In this document: positions 1 to 8,070 of the stretch, piece by piece
Numbering within the stretch: position 1 is the stretch's first letter
Layout: the number at the start of each line of letters is the position of its first letter
Source: Methylobacterium brachythecii
GTDB lineage: Bacteria; Pseudomonadota; Alphaproteobacteria; Rhizobiales; Beijerinckiaceae
DNA: 64,000 nucleotides
Assembly (NCBI RefSeq): GCF_014196345.1
Contig: NZ_JACIDN010000007.1
Location: 1-64,000 of the forward strand
Direction of reading: 5' to 3'
Program-made: the position numbers and the translations under genes
The notes under the pieces: generated by a model
Database searches by the model: none
Told to the model about the DNA's origin: nothing
What the model saw: only the letters and a program-made list of their open reading frames with translations

Positions 1-567
1 TTCACGAAGCAGCATGGTGAGGCGCCCCGTCAGAACAGGCCGGGCACGGATCACTGAGGCTGGATGCAAAAAGACCGCCGCGGCGAACCGGGCGGGCTAA
101 GTGAGCGACCGCGATCGCTGGGAGAAGGCAACGATCCCACGGCGATGCGGCTGGAATGCGTCATCAAGAGCACGAGCAAGCCCACGACGGTCGGATTAAC
201 GCCATGCAAGTCGCAAGGTAGGCTGATACGGTTATGAGCGCGCCTGAGCCTCAAAGATCGCAAACCGATTTAGATGGCGATGCCAACGCCGCCCATCAAT
301 GCGCGGGTCTTGATGATCCCAACCCGGTGATGGCGGATGCGGTCACAGAGTTCATGTCGCCGTTTGCTCGTCGCTATGGGATTGTTCCGGGCAACCGCTC
401 TTTCGAGTTCTGCGAGGCACACCTCCTCTAAGGCGATGTTGAGCTTCAGCAGCTAACTCAGCTGCTGCCATTGCCGATGCAGATCGCCGGGAGATTGGGA
501 CATGCTCGACAACAGCGAGCGCGTCGCTCCGTTCAATGCGCGGATTAGTGAAAATTTATCGCCATGA
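1..567. other. no confident gene; left flank
   Basis: No convincing coding region is seen here. A 65-codon plus-strand frame at 234-431 has no clear Shine-Dalgarno sequence and no recognisable domain, and a minus-strand frame at 51-263 is arginine/serine/proline-rich like a shadow frame. The stretch contains one terminator-like hairpin near 73-97. It could be chromosomal flank or the outer edge of the prophage; the sequence alone does not decide. Confidence 0.4.
69..97 (-). terminator. terminator-like GC hairpin with minus-strand T run
   Basis: An imperfect GC-rich inverted repeat with a CGAA loop is followed on the minus strand by TCTTTTT. Bases 81-96 (CGGCGAACCGGGCGGG) are repeated exactly at 579-594, so this is one of a family of similar hairpins at this end of the window. 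No gene directly upstream on the minus strand is recognised. Confidence 0.45.
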
Positions 568-572
568 AAAAA

Positions 573-595
573 CCCGCTCGGCGAACCGGGCGGGT
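573..595 (-). terminator. rho-independent terminator after the 623-1000 gene
   Basis: ACCCGCTCGG and CCGGGCGGGT (one G-T mismatch) pair around a CGAA loop. On the minus strand the stem is followed by TTTTTT. It lies about 30 bases past the stop codon of the secreted-protein gene at 623-1000 and is the expected terminator for it. Confidence 0.75.
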
Positions 596-622
596 CGATT
601 TTAGAAATGCCTGTCGAACCAA

Positions 623-1000
623 TCAGCAGTCGTCGTCTTTGCCGACACTCTGATTGGCACCAGCGTTGTTCATTGCTCCGACAGTGCCGGGAGACGCGGG
701 CTGATTGCCGCCAGCCGTATTTTTCGACGCCGGATCTTCCTTGTTCTTATCGGTCTGGGCCTGCTGGCCAACGCCCTGGTTGGCGCCCGCATTGTTCATT
801 GCGCCCACAGTTCCAGGGGATGCCGGCTGAGCGCCGCCGGCGGTATTCTTGCTGGATTGGTCGACGGCCGAGCTCTTGTCATTGGAAGCGGACTGCTCAG
901 GGGTTTTGCCTTTGGCCGAACCGGTATTGCAGGGGGCTGCCATCGCCATCGTGGCCGAAAGCAGGATCGCGAGAGCGCCAGAGCCAATTGCCAATTTCAT
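623..1000 (-). CDS. small secreted protein with an internal duplication
   Basis: A 125-residue protein of unknown function. The N-terminus is a signal peptide (MKLAIGS followed by a hydrophobic core ending AMAA). The mature part is low-complexity and contains two near-identical copies of a module reading SKNTAGG-QPASPGTVGAMNNAGANQ, separated by a spacer rich in Q, D and K. A Cys follows the signal peptide and another is the last residue. The start was chosen because GGAGG lies 7 bases upstream; an in-frame upstream ATG at 1033 lacks this. It has its own terminator, so it is probably a single-gene unit. Whether it belongs to the prophage or the chromosome is unclear. Confidence 0.75.
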   Translation of the reverse strand: MKLAIGSGALAILLSATMAMAAPCNTGSAKGKTPEQSASNDKSSAVDQSSKNTAGGAQPASPGTVGAMNNAGANQGVGQQAQTDKNKEDPASKNTAGGNQPASPGTVGAMNNAGANQSVGKDDDC

Positions 1001-1084
1001 GTGTTTCCTCCGATTTGTTTTGAACCGGGGCAATCAGGCAGTGCGCACCGGAGTTCCCGGCAAACCGGTCTCCTGATGGAAAGA

Positions 1085-1113
1085 AGCCCGCACTAGCTTT
1101 CGCCAGGCGGGCT
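1085..1113 (-). terminator. terminator-like hairpin, distal of a tandem set
   Basis: Arms AGCCCGC (1085-1091) and GCGGGCT (1107-1113) form a 7-bp perfect stem. On the minus strand the stem is followed by TCTTTCC. It lies downstream of the last late gene and probably backs up the hairpin at 1168-1201. Confidence 0.5.
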
Positions 1114-1167
1114 GAAGGTGCTTGGGAGCGAGTAAGATGACAGCAAGCGACAGGCCAGACACAACAA

Positions 1168-1201
1168 AGCCCGCTACGAACTGGAGGAACACCGGCGGGC
1201 T
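1168..1201 (-). terminator. terminator-like hairpin at the end of the late operon
   Basis: Arms AGCCCGC (1168-1174) and GCGGGCT (1195-1201) form a perfect 7-bp stem followed on the minus strand by TTGTTGTG. A third, weaker hairpin begins at 1281 with the same AAAGCCCGC motif. These follow the last gene of the late operon, whose stop is at 1380, and plausibly end late transcription in tandem. Confidence 0.5.
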
Positions 1202-1379
1202 CTGAGGCCGGGCGGAGCAGCACTGCAAACACCCGAGTTCGTGCAACCGGGGGGCGCCCCCCAGTGTTCAGAAACAGCAAAGCCCGCCCGTGTCAGCTGA
1301 CGAGGGCAGGCCCTGAAGCCGAGCGGCGATGAGGGGCAACCGCCCGAGACGACGTTACGGCGGCAGCGACAGGAAGGTT

Positions 1380-1928
1380 TCAGTCCGGATCGCGATAGGC
1401 GTGGCCCGAGTCGATGTAGGGCCGGATCCAATCTGCCAGCGGTCCTAGATCCGGATGCACGACGGTTAGGTACAGCACCAGTGCGAACATGATGGTCCAG
1501 GCCGAGCCGAGCTGGATCTTATCGCGCGGCGGCACGTCCTTTCCGAACAGGTCCGGCACTGTCACCGCGATGGTCATGGCCGCGATGCCGAGCACGATCC
1601 AGAAGTCGAACAGCGCATTGTTGATGAGGAAGGCCGGCTGCCCGGCCAGCCGCCAAAACGTCGCGATGGCGATGTTCAGGTTGTAGGAGGCGCAGACCAT
1701 CCACACCATGATCGCGTAGAGGCCCGAGCCGTCGGGCCAGCCGCGCGTGAGGATGGCCACGCGGAACGGACGCCAATAGGCGAACAGGCCCCATCCGCTG
1801 ATGACGAAGAAGATGCTGCGCAGCGCCGTCCCACGTGGGTGGTAGGGAACGAGCTTGGTCAGAAGGAAGGCGGCGACGACGAGGCCGACCAGCGACCACA
1901 GCGCCTTGAACTCGAACGCGCCCCGCAT
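1380..1928 (-). CDS. phage membrane protein, last gene of late operon
   Basis: A 182-residue protein with four or five hydrophobic segments (roughly residues 8-25, 35-52, 68-90, 100-122 and 140-158) and no recognised family. Its ATG overlaps the stop of the preceding gene as ATGA, so it is translated in the lysis module. It could be a lysis accessory, a superinfection-exclusion factor or another inner-membrane conversion protein; sequence alone does not say. A TTG one codon upstream is less likely. Confidence 0.7.
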   Translation of the reverse strand: MRGAFEFKALWSLVGLVVAAFLLTKLVPYHPRGTALRSIFFVISGWGLFAYWRPFRVAILTRGWPDGSGLYAIMVWMVCASYNLNIAIATFWRLAGQPAFLINNALFDFWIVLGIAAMTIAVTVPDLFGKDVPPRDKIQLGSAWTIMFALVLYLTVVHPDLGPLADWIRPYIDSGHAYRDPD

Positions 1929-2158
1929 CAATGCTGTCCCCGTCTTGCTCGACCGGTGTTAACCTGGAGGCCGGCGAAGGCGTGCCGCATCCGTGCCTCG
2001 GCCCCGTAGAGTCCCTGTGCCTCGTCCTCGATCTCGGAGATCAGACGACGGGTCGTCTCGCGCTCGACCGCGAGCGCCTCGCTCGCGCGCTGCTGCTGGG
2101 TCGCGATGCTGGGCTCGCGCCCGAGAAGCCGAATCCACATGGCCTTGAGCATTCCCAT
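1928..2158 (-). CDS. small helical phage protein
   Basis: A 76-residue charged protein, predicted mostly helical, with a heptad-like stretch around residues 25-50 (EALAVERETTRRLISEIEDE). It sits in the lysis cassette between a membrane/coiled-coil protein and a polytopic membrane protein and overlaps the latter by ATGA. No family is recognised. A structural or lysis accessory role is only an inference from position. Confidence 0.65.
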   Translation of the reverse strand: MGMLKAMWIRLLGREPSIATQQQRASEALAVERETTRRLISEIEDEAQGLYGAEARMRHAFAGLQVNTGRARRGQH

Positions 2159-2161
2159 GCC

Positions 2162-2572
2162 TCAGCGCCCCGGCACGGCCGGCTGATCGAGCAGCCGGTC
2201 CAAGTCTTTTGTGATGCTCTCGACCGTGGCTCGGGTCGCACTGGACGACTTGCCGATCTCCTCGATCATGCGCTCGATCCGCTCGTCGCGGCTGTTCATG
2301 CGATCGAGTGCCGAGCGATTGTCCGCGTGCATGGCCGACATGTTCAACGAGATCGTCGTGATGCTAGAGGCGACACCCGAGACAGCGTCCTTCAGCGTCG
2401 CCAGCGTATGGTTCGTCTCCGCGGTGACGACCAGCTGTTCCTTCGTGTCCTTGAGGCGAGCATCGGACGATTCCTCGCGCTTTTTGTTGAGGTAAACGAT
2501 CGCGCCGAGGAACAGGACCAGCAGGGCGCCGGCCACGCCCTGATCGGCGAGCGTCTTCAGAGCGGCTTCCAT
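2162..2572 (-). CDS. single-TM coiled-coil protein of the lysis cassette
   Basis: A 136-residue protein with one N-terminal membrane segment (about residues 13-29, GVAGALLVLFLGAIVYL) followed by a long charged helical region with coiled-coil character to the C-terminus. This membrane anchor plus coiled coil is the layout of i-spanins and DUF2730-like phage proteins. It lies directly after the holin genes, which fits a spanin-like job, but no outer-membrane lipoprotein partner was identified. Its start overlaps the stop of the gene upstream by ATGA. Confidence 0.65.
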   Translation of the reverse strand: MEAALKTLADQGVAGALLVLFLGAIVYLNKKREESSDARLKDTKEQLVVTAETNHTLATLKDAVSGVASSITTISLNMSAMHADNRSALDRMNSRDERIERMIEEIGKSSSATRATVESITKDLDRLLDQPAVPGR

Positions 2573-2733
2573 CAGCTCAGCGTCTTGATCGCCAGGACGA
2601 GCACAGTCCCGATCATGCCGAACACGACGAGCCCCTTGCCGCCCTCACGATCGCCGCTGACCAGGGCGAGACCGCCGAAGGCCGTGCAGACGAACGAGAG
2701 GACGGCCACGAGGTCGATCCAGGTGCCGTGCAT
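2572..2733 (-). CDS. small two-TM protein, holin/antiholin candidate
   Basis: A 53-residue protein with two hydrophobic segments (about residues 5-24 and 33-51) separated by a charged turn (SGDREGGKG). Size and topology match small class II holins or antiholins. It starts two bases after the stop of the 3-TM holin gene and overlaps the next gene by ATGA. The reading frame was chosen because it ends exactly in this overlap; the longer frame running upstream is a shadow of the muramidase and holin genes. Confidence 0.65.
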   Translation of the reverse strand: MHGTWIDLVAVLSFVCTAFGGLALVSGDREGGKGLVVFGMIGTVLVLAIKTLS

Positions 2734-2735
2734 GA

Positions 2736-3323
2736 TCAGCGGCGCACCGCGTTGACCACCTGCGACGCGATCTGCGCGGGGGACGGCGTCACTGCCTGCT
2801 GCGCCAGCCCACGGATCGCATCCCCGTTTCGACGCGAGCCTTCGCTCGATCCGAGCCAGTAGTTGCCGACCTGCGTGAACAGGGTCGCAAGCACGCCAAA
2901 AAGAATGCTGAGCAATTGGAAGACGCTCGACGGCATCTCCGCCCGCACAAAGAACAGCATGAACATAACGAGGAAGAAGCCGAGGCCGATCACGATGGAG
3001 ACGACCGGCGCGCCCCAGGCGATACCCGAGCCTGCCTGGGCAAGCTGGATGGTCTGGTTGCGCGCGCTGGCGAGATCCTGGAGATCGCCCTCGCGAGCCT
3101 TGGTCTCTGCCTCGATCTGCGCGAGCTTCACGGAAGCCGCCGACGGATCGGCCTGGATGGCTTGAGAAACGTCCTGAGGCGTGGCCTCGACGCCGAGCGC
3201 GGCTGCGACGCCCTTTCCGACCAGTCCGCCGATGGTGCCTCCCAGGGGACCGCCGAATAGCCCTCCGAGCGCCGGGAGACCGATCTGCGCCAGTTGCCCG
3301 GCAATCTGCTGCCATCCGTCCAT
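2736..3323 (-). CDS. 3-TM holin (GTA-holin family)
   Basis: A 195-residue protein that should permeabilise the inner membrane and release the endolysin. The N-terminus is Gly/Ala-rich (residues 15-45), followed by a charged helix containing NQTIQLAQAGSGIAWG, then hydrophobic segments around GAPVVSIVIGLGFFLVMFML and the FQLLSILFGVLATLF region, ending with an LGSSEGSRRNGD-type tail. This pattern matches the family named holin of 3 TMs for gene-transfer release (PF11351). Its ATG overlaps the stop of the muramidase gene as ATGA, a normal endolysin-holin pairing. Confidence 0.82.
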   Translation of the reverse strand: MDGWQQIAGQLAQIGLPALGGLFGGPLGGTIGGLVGKGVAAALGVEATPQDVSQAIQADPSAASVKLAQIEAETKAREGDLQDLASARNQTIQLAQAGSGIAWGAPVVSIVIGLGFFLVMFMLFFVRAEMPSSVFQLLSILFGVLATLFTQVGNYWLGSSEGSRRNGDAIRGLAQQAVTPSPAQIASQVVNAVRR

Positions 3324-4153
3324 CACGCGGCATCCTTCTTCGAGAACAGGGTTTTGAGAGCGGACCAGAAGCCGCCAGTCCGGACGGTCGGCGTCGGCAG
3401 CGGCTTCGGGTTGATCTTGTCGATCGCAACTGCCGCGCTCGTATTTGCGGCCACCGGCGCGGGCGCGGGCGGCAGTGGCGCGGCCGGGATCGGCTGCGTG
3501 ACGACCTGCCCTGGCGACCACGGTGTGTCGGGGATCGCATTCCAGTGCGCGAACCGAGCCGCCAGCTTGTCGTCGTAGGCGTTGGCCTTGTAGCCGGCAC
3601 CATTCCAGCCGCGCGCCACACCAGCCCAATCATGCGCCTTCAGCTTGCCGGCGAGCCCCATCGCCTTGATCAGCATCACGGTCGCGGTGAGCTGCGCGCC
3701 CTCGGAGGCGCACATGGCCACAACCAAGTCCTGCGGGCTGGCGAAGCCGCTCCGGTCATAGTTCTCGCCGAGGATCTGGGTCAGGCCCCATGAAGCCGAG
3801 AGGCAGGCTGCCCGCTCGTCGATCGCCAAAGCCTGCGCCAGGCGCGGGTAGCTGTCGGATGGGTAGTTCCCGGGCTTCCATTTCTCGTAGGCGAGCCCGA
3901 GCGAAACGGCTCGCGTGCGCTTGTCGCCCGACAGGTTGCGGTGGAAGACATGCGGCTCGAACAGCATCTTCGGCCGGCGGAGCCTGTCGAAGCCCGAGCC
4001 GCCCGACTCCACGTCGATGATAGCGTGCATCTCGTCTTCGCCGACGCCGACCAGATGGCCGGCCGCCGGGAGATCCGCGTCCTGCATCTTGATCGCGGCA
4101 CCGACGAAGCCGACGGCGCGCAGACTCGCAATAGTGCCGATCGAGGCGGCCAT
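3323..4153 (-). CDS. endolysin, N-acetylmuramidase (DUF3380 family)
   Basis: A 276-residue lytic enzyme predicted to cleave the glycan backbone of peptidoglycan. The catalytic domain covers about residues 25-195. It contains the presumed catalytic Glu in IIDVESGGSGF, the family motif RPKMLFEPHVFHR, SWGLTQILGENY and ARGWNGAGY, all typical of the PF11860 muramidase family. The C-terminal 80 residues are Pro/Ala-rich and end in a basic segment (FWSALKTLFSKKD). No signal peptide is evident, so export should depend on the adjacent holin. Confidence 0.88.
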   Translation of the reverse strand: MAASIGTIASLRAVGFVGAAIKMQDADLPAAGHLVGVGEDEMHAIIDVESGGSGFDRLRRPKMLFEPHVFHRNLSGDKRTRAVSLGLAYEKWKPGNYPSDSYPRLAQALAIDERAACLSASWGLTQILGENYDRSGFASPQDLVVAMCASEGAQLTATVMLIKAMGLAGKLKAHDWAGVARGWNGAGYKANAYDDKLAARFAHWNAIPDTPWSPGQVVTQPIPAAPLPPAPAPVAANTSAAVAIDKINPKPLPTPTVRTGGFWSALKTLFSKKDAA

Positions 4154-4154
4154 C

Positions 4155-4358
4155 TCACCGGCTCCAGTCGTTGAAGCCGCCGATCGCCGCGAAGGCGATC
4201 AGAAGGACGACCGCGACGGCACCGAGAACCAGACCGGCGATCCCGAACCATCCCAGCAGCGAGTAGATATCCCCTCCCGTGATCGGCTCGGATGCCCCTT
4301 CGGCCACGGCTGGAGAGCAGGCACAGGCGAGCGCCAGCGCCGCGAGAAAGCGGGTCAT
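4155..4358 (-). CDS. small membrane protein with signal sequence
   Basis: A 67-residue protein with an N-terminal signal-like segment (FLAALALACACSPAVAEG) and a second hydrophobic helix at about residues 38-60. The Cys pair near the cleavage region could make a lipoprotein but the lipobox is not canonical. It ends one base before the muramidase start and is probably a lysis accessory. No family is recognised. Confidence 0.65.
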   Translation of the reverse strand: MTRFLAALALACACSPAVAEGASEPITGGDIYSLLGWFGIAGLVLGAVAVVLLIAFAAIGGFNDWSR

Positions 4359-4658
4359 GATCAGATCTCCAAGGTTCTTAGGGAGTAAGCGCCTACCGGC
4401 ACGGACGGCGGCTCAGTACGATCGGCGAGTTGCCCGGATGGCCGCCCGCTGCTCCAGGCGACGGCGGGTCGGGTGGTCTTCTGGAGAGTTTGCTACCCGG
4501 CCCGCTTGAGCGCTCGGCCTCACTCTGCCGGCCAGGATCAGATCAAATCCAGAAACACGAGAGCGCTACGAGGCTGCGTCGTCCGCCGGTCGTCTCAACA
4601 CGGCGCGGGTGACGGCGGGTCGAGCGGTTATCCTGCCCCCAAAGGCCGCTCGGCCCGC
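4359..4658. other. 300-bp gap before the lysis cassette
   Basis: No gene is seen. A 12-bp direct repeat, GACGGCGGGTCG, occurs at 4460-4471 and 4611-4622, and several short GC-rich inverted repeats are present. The gap separates the tail-fibre genes from the lysis genes, so a promoter or processing site for the lysis cassette is possible, but no clear promoter motif stands out. Confidence 0.4.
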
Positions 4659-5201
4659 TCAGAGCTGCGCCCACTCAGCCCAGCGCTCGCGCAGGTAATC
4701 CTCTGTCCAGCCCTGGGCCTGCCGGACCACGTCGACCAGGGAGTTGTCGAAGGCATAGGTCTGAGCGCCGGTCACGAGGCCAAGAGCGACCTTGCGGGGC
4801 GTCGGGTTGCCCGTGTCGTCGTCCGGCAGCGTGTTGATGATGGCGAGCAGCGGCGGCGGGACCGTGCCGGGGCCGACGAAGGCCAGATACTCGTCGAAGG
4901 AGATCAGCTTCTCGCGCCACAGGCCTTCACCGAACTGGCGGTCCGTGATGGCGGGGAGCGGTGGCGGCGGCGGAGGCGGAGGCTCATAGTCCGACAGCTC
5001 ACCCCCCTCATATTTGCAACGGCCCATGCGATCCGCGACGGCCTCATAAATCTCGGGCTCGACGGAGAGGCAGTCCGGCTGTTCGACGTTCGAGCGGAAT
5101 CGGCCTGTGACGATCCCGTCTTCGAGCCGAAGCTGAAGATGCTCGAGCGCCGGAAGCTCGCCGGCCAGAGCATCGGCCACAGAGGTATCGTCCAAGCTCA
5201 T
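4659..5201 (-). CDS. tail-fibre-associated phage protein with polyproline tract
   Basis: A 180-residue protein of unknown function. The N-terminal half resembles a small folded domain. A run of eight prolines (about residues 74-83) separates it from a C-terminal helical half containing WREKLISFDEYLAFVG and ending in TEDYLRERWAEWAQL. Its start overlaps the stop of the tail-fibre gene by ATGA, so it is probably made together with the fibre, perhaps as an assembly or accessory factor. Confidence 0.7.
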   Translation of the reverse strand: MSLDDTSVADALAGELPALEHLQLRLEDGIVTGRFRSNVEQPDCLSVEPEIYEAVADRMGRCKYEGGELSDYEPPPPPPPPLPAITDRQFGEGLWREKLISFDEYLAFVGPGTVPPPLLAIINTLPDDDTGNPTPRKVALGLVTGAQTYAFDNSLVDVVRQAQGWTEDYLRERWAEWAQL

Positions 5202-6622
5202 AGGTTGATGCCTCCGACCTGCAAATTGGGCTGGGCGATGGGACCGTTGGCCTGAACGCGCAGCAATTGGAGCTGCATCCGGTAGGTCGATCCGGGTGTG
5301 AGGCCGTTCACCTGGATCATCGGGTTGAGATTGCCCGAGCCGGTGTAGACGGTTGGCGGAAGGGTGATGATCTGCGGACGCCCGATCGCAACCGTTGCGC
5401 CGCCCGCTGTGATATTGGCGACCACGAGACGGGCCTGAACGTCGGTGGCCGACGCGGACGAGTTCGTGAAGTCGACCGCCGCGTAGCCAAGCACCTTCGT
5501 CCCTGTTGCGGCGAAATCGACTGCGAGAGGGTTCGTCCAGGCGTTGTTGGCCGTAAAGTCGTTCGCCGAACCCTCGGCGGCAAATCCCGTGGTCGGGCTC
5601 AACCCGCCGAAGTAGCTGCGAGCGCCGGTCGCATCGACGAGCGTCAAAAGTGAGCGCCCGAAGGCCGTCGTCGCTAAGGCGGCAATCGCCGTCAGGTCCG
5701 CATCGACAGGCTGTGCACCGAGGGTCTGCAGCGCGGTTGCCTGACTTGCGTCGTCGAGCAGCGTCTTGATGAAGGTCGATACGCCGAGATTGGTCAACGC
5801 GTTCGAGATCTGCGCGGCGGATAATCCCTGCGTTGCGATATCGATGCGCGGGAAGATTTCCGCAAACCGAGAGTTGTTGAGCAGACGTCCAAGCTGAGTA
5901 TTGCTGACCGATTGATCCGCGTCGAAGCGAAGTCGATTGCCGACGGCGACAGTCAGCGCGGCGGCTGCGCTTTCATCGGCTTGGAGCTGCGCCGCGATTT
6001 CATAGAGAGTGTCGAGCGTCGCAGGCGCCGACCCGACAAGGGCGGCGATGGCAGCGGCAACGAGCGCGTTGCCCCCCTTCGGAGACAAGAGCTTGTAATC
6101 GTTGGTGCTGTCCAGCGCCTCCGACATGGTGGCCTTGACGTCCGCCAGCGTCGAATCGAGCAAACGCCCCTCGATGACCTGGCCCGCCGACCAATCCGAA
6201 GCCGAGTTCGTATTCGCCAGCTTGATGAAGAACAAGAACGGCGTGATGTCGGCTGCCAGATAAGAGAAACCGGCATCCTGATTGTTGTAGGCGGCGCGCC
6301 CTGCCAACGTGCCCGTAGCATCCCATTTGAAGGGACCGGCCTCCCATTTGCGCAGCAACTCGTTCAACTGCGCATTTGTGGTCTTGGATGCCGACCAATA
6401 CGGTCCGGTGTTGACGATCACCCAATCGAGCTGCGCCGACTGGCTCGGCCCTGCCCACGGATTCTTCAGCGTGATCTGCGTCGGAGATTGGCGGGAATCC
6501 ACCACGCCAACGACGCCGTCCAAGATGAAGATGTCGTATTCGGCCGCGACGAAGCTCGTCAGCGTTCCGGTCACGACGGGAGACCCCGCCGTCACGGCGA
6601 CGGAGTTGTTCGGATCGGCCAT
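5198..6622 (-). CDS. putative tail fibre protein
   Basis: A 474-residue protein. The N-terminal 90 residues (VTAGSPVVTGTLTSF, GVVDSRQSPTQITL, GPYWSASKTTNAQLNEL) resemble tail-fibre attachment domains that hold the fibre to the tail tip. The middle is Ala/Asp/Leu-rich helical repeat sequence (about 180-330) as in trimeric fibre shafts. The C-terminal 140 residues are beta-rich and could be the receptor-binding domain. It lies downstream of J and the minor tail genes, where fibre genes normally sit. Confidence 0.75.
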   Translation of the reverse strand: MADPNNSVAVTAGSPVVTGTLTSFVAAEYDIFILDGVVGVVDSRQSPTQITLKNPWAGPSQSAQLDWVIVNTGPYWSASKTTNAQLNELLRKWEAGPFKWDATGTLAGRAAYNNQDAGFSYLAADITPFLFFIKLANTNSASDWSAGQVIEGRLLDSTLADVKATMSEALDSTNDYKLLSPKGGNALVAAAIAALVGSAPATLDTLYEIAAQLQADESAAAALTVAVGNRLRFDADQSVSNTQLGRLLNNSRFAEIFPRIDIATQGLSAAQISNALTNLGVSTFIKTLLDDASQATALQTLGAQPVDADLTAIAALATTAFGRSLLTLVDATGARSYFGGLSPTTGFAAEGSANDFTANNAWTNPLAVDFAATGTKVLGYAAVDFTNSSASATDVQARLVVANITAGGATVAIGRPQIITLPPTVYTGSGNLNPMIQVNGLTPGSTYRMQLQLLRVQANGPIAQPNLQVGGINL

Positions 6623-6676
6623 GTCAGGGTGTTCCGCCTGGGTTGCGGGGATCGCGCGGTGAGGGCGGCCGAGGCG

Positions 6677-6871
6677 TTAGGCCGCCGGGGCGTCGCGCTC
6701 GTATTCGACGCGCACGTTCTCGATCGTCAGCGTGTAGTTCGTGCACATCTTGCCGGGCACAGGGCCGCCGTGAAGCACGGGCACCTCGACGTCGCCGACG
6801 CGGATGCGAACGCGGTTGCCGTTGGCGTCCTGGATCTCGGTAATGACGGTCTGCTTTGTCTCGTCTGCCAT
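6677..6871 (-). CDS. small phage tail-region protein
   Basis: A 64-residue protein with a beta-rich pattern (TVITEIQDANGNRVRIRVGD, then a short hydrophilic end). No family is recognised. It sits between the DUF4376 gene and the fibre gene in the same direction with short spacing, so it is probably part of the tail-fibre operon. Confidence 0.6.
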   Translation of the reverse strand: MADETKQTVITEIQDANGNRVRIRVGDVEVPVLHGGPVPGKMCTNYTLTIENVRVEYERDAPAA

Positions 6872-6880
6872 GCCGCTCTC

Positions 6881-7618
6881 CTATGCGCCGGCCGCCATCG
6901 CGGCGTCGGCTTCGTCGGTGGTGGTGATCGTGCCGGCGACGATGCTGGCCTTGGTGCGCGTGTACCGGGCGAAGGCGTCGTCGTGGTTCGCCTCGATCGC
7001 ATCGTGCAGCTCGCCGATGTCTTCGCCGGCCAGAGGCAGTGCAGAGCCGTCGGCGCATTCCCAGACCGTCGACCAAGCCGGATCGCGCCGGGCGGCCTCC
7101 ATGGCGCGCAGCACCTTCATGGCGCAGTGATTGTCGCTCGCGATGCGATGGCCTCGGAACATGACGCCGCCCTCGATGAGCGCGTCACGGCGCGCTGCGG
7201 CATGCGCGATCAGACCGGCCCGCCTGTCGTCGTCGGTCTCCACGTAAGCGCGGAAGTGGTGGTCGAGGTGGTAAGGCGCGCGCACCACGATCGTCGTCAG
7301 ACCAGACGGCAGTGCCGCACCGACCGCCGGGATCACGACAGCACCGGCTGGAAGCTCCGGGATCTCCGGCACCACGGCGGGGCGATCGAACTCTGTGTCG
7401 GCCAAGCGACAGGCGTCCGGCAACGGCTCCCGCACTACGAAGGACAGGCCGTCCTCATTCTCGGTCACGGCCAGCATGTCGAAGTCGGCCGGGAGGGCGC
7501 CCTCGTATTCGATGAAGTCGGCGCCCTCGGCTCGCAGCCGTGCGCGTTCCGCCTCGCGATCCGAGGTCGCGTAAGCGCTGATCAGGTTGCGGAAGACGGG
7601 ATCGAACAGAGAGAACAT
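6881..7618 (-). CDS. DUF4376-like tail fibre assembly protein
   Basis: A 245-residue protein. The C-terminal 110 residues carry the signature of DUF4376 (PF14301): RRDALIEGGVMFRGHRI, ASDNHCAMKVLRAM, GEDIGELHDAIEANHDDAF. Proteins of this type lie next to fibre genes and are thought to act in fibre assembly. The start at 7618 (MFSLFDPV) was chosen because it falls two bases after the preceding stop; the longer frame upstream is a shadow of the neighbour. Confidence 0.75.
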   Translation of the reverse strand: MFSLFDPVFRNLISAYATSDREAERARLRAEGADFIEYEGALPADFDMLAVTENEDGLSFVVREPLPDACRLADTEFDRPAVVPEIPELPAGAVVIPAVGAALPSGLTTIVVRAPYHLDHHFRAYVETDDDRRAGLIAHAAARRDALIEGGVMFRGHRIASDNHCAMKVLRAMEAARRDPAWSTVWECADGSALPLAGEDIGELHDAIEANHDDAFARYTRTKASIVAGTITTTDEADAAMAAGA

Positions 7619-7620
7619 GC

Positions 7621-8070
7621 TCAGACGTCCAAGACGAGGAACTCGGCAGTGCCGACAAAGCCTCCCACGGTCAGCTCGATGCGATCGGCGTAGACGTAGA
7701 AGCTGAAATTCCAATTGATAATTGTGCCAGCGCCGCCGCCTTTGTTGTATTTGAAGATGCACGGCGCAACGATCTCACCTGGATCGAAGTATTGAACGTT
7801 CTTAGAATTAGCGGTGTCTCTCTGGACGAGCGCCTGAGACAGCTTTAGGCCGCCAATCACGACAGGTGGCGCAGCAAGCGTCCTGCCAAAGCCGATCGTG
7901 TAAGCGACCTGCGAGACGCCCGGCGCACTGACGGCCTGCTGAAAGAACAGCGCCTGTCCATCATCGAAAGCCCCCGACACGATGACGTCAGGGTCGAGCG
8001 GATCGGCGATGCGGCTCGAAGTGCTTCGCTGGACCCGCAGCAGATCCGGACCATTCCAGTCGACCAGCAT
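7621..8070 (-). CDS. minor tail-tip protein, unknown
   Basis: A 149-residue, mostly beta-strand protein without recognised domain (DGQALFFQQAV, YTIGFGRTLAAPPVVIGG, NWNFSFYVYADRIELTV). The phrase APPVVIGGLKLSQA resembles the short beta-sandwich H-type modules found in phage distal tail proteins. It is the third of three similarly sized genes directly after J, and its ATG overlaps the stop of the preceding gene. Confidence 0.65.
   Translation of the reverse strand: MLVDWNGPDLLRVQRSTSSRIADPLDPDVIVSGAFDDGQALFFQQAVSAPGVSQVAYTIGFGRTLAAPPVVIGGLKLSQALVQRDTANSKNVQYFDPGEIVAPCIFKYNKGGGAGTIINWNFSFYVYADRIELTVGGFVGTAEFLVLDV

Noticed and set aside
2572..3633. A 353-codon Arg-rich frame across the holin gene
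   Set aside because: Only its last 53 codons are genuine (2572-2733); the remainder is a shadow of the holin and muramidase genes.
5912..7693. 593-codon plus-strand frame over the tail-fibre genes
   Set aside because: Long Arg/Ala/Gly frames antisense to GC-rich genes are expected; the minus-strand frames show folded-protein composition and coupled starts.
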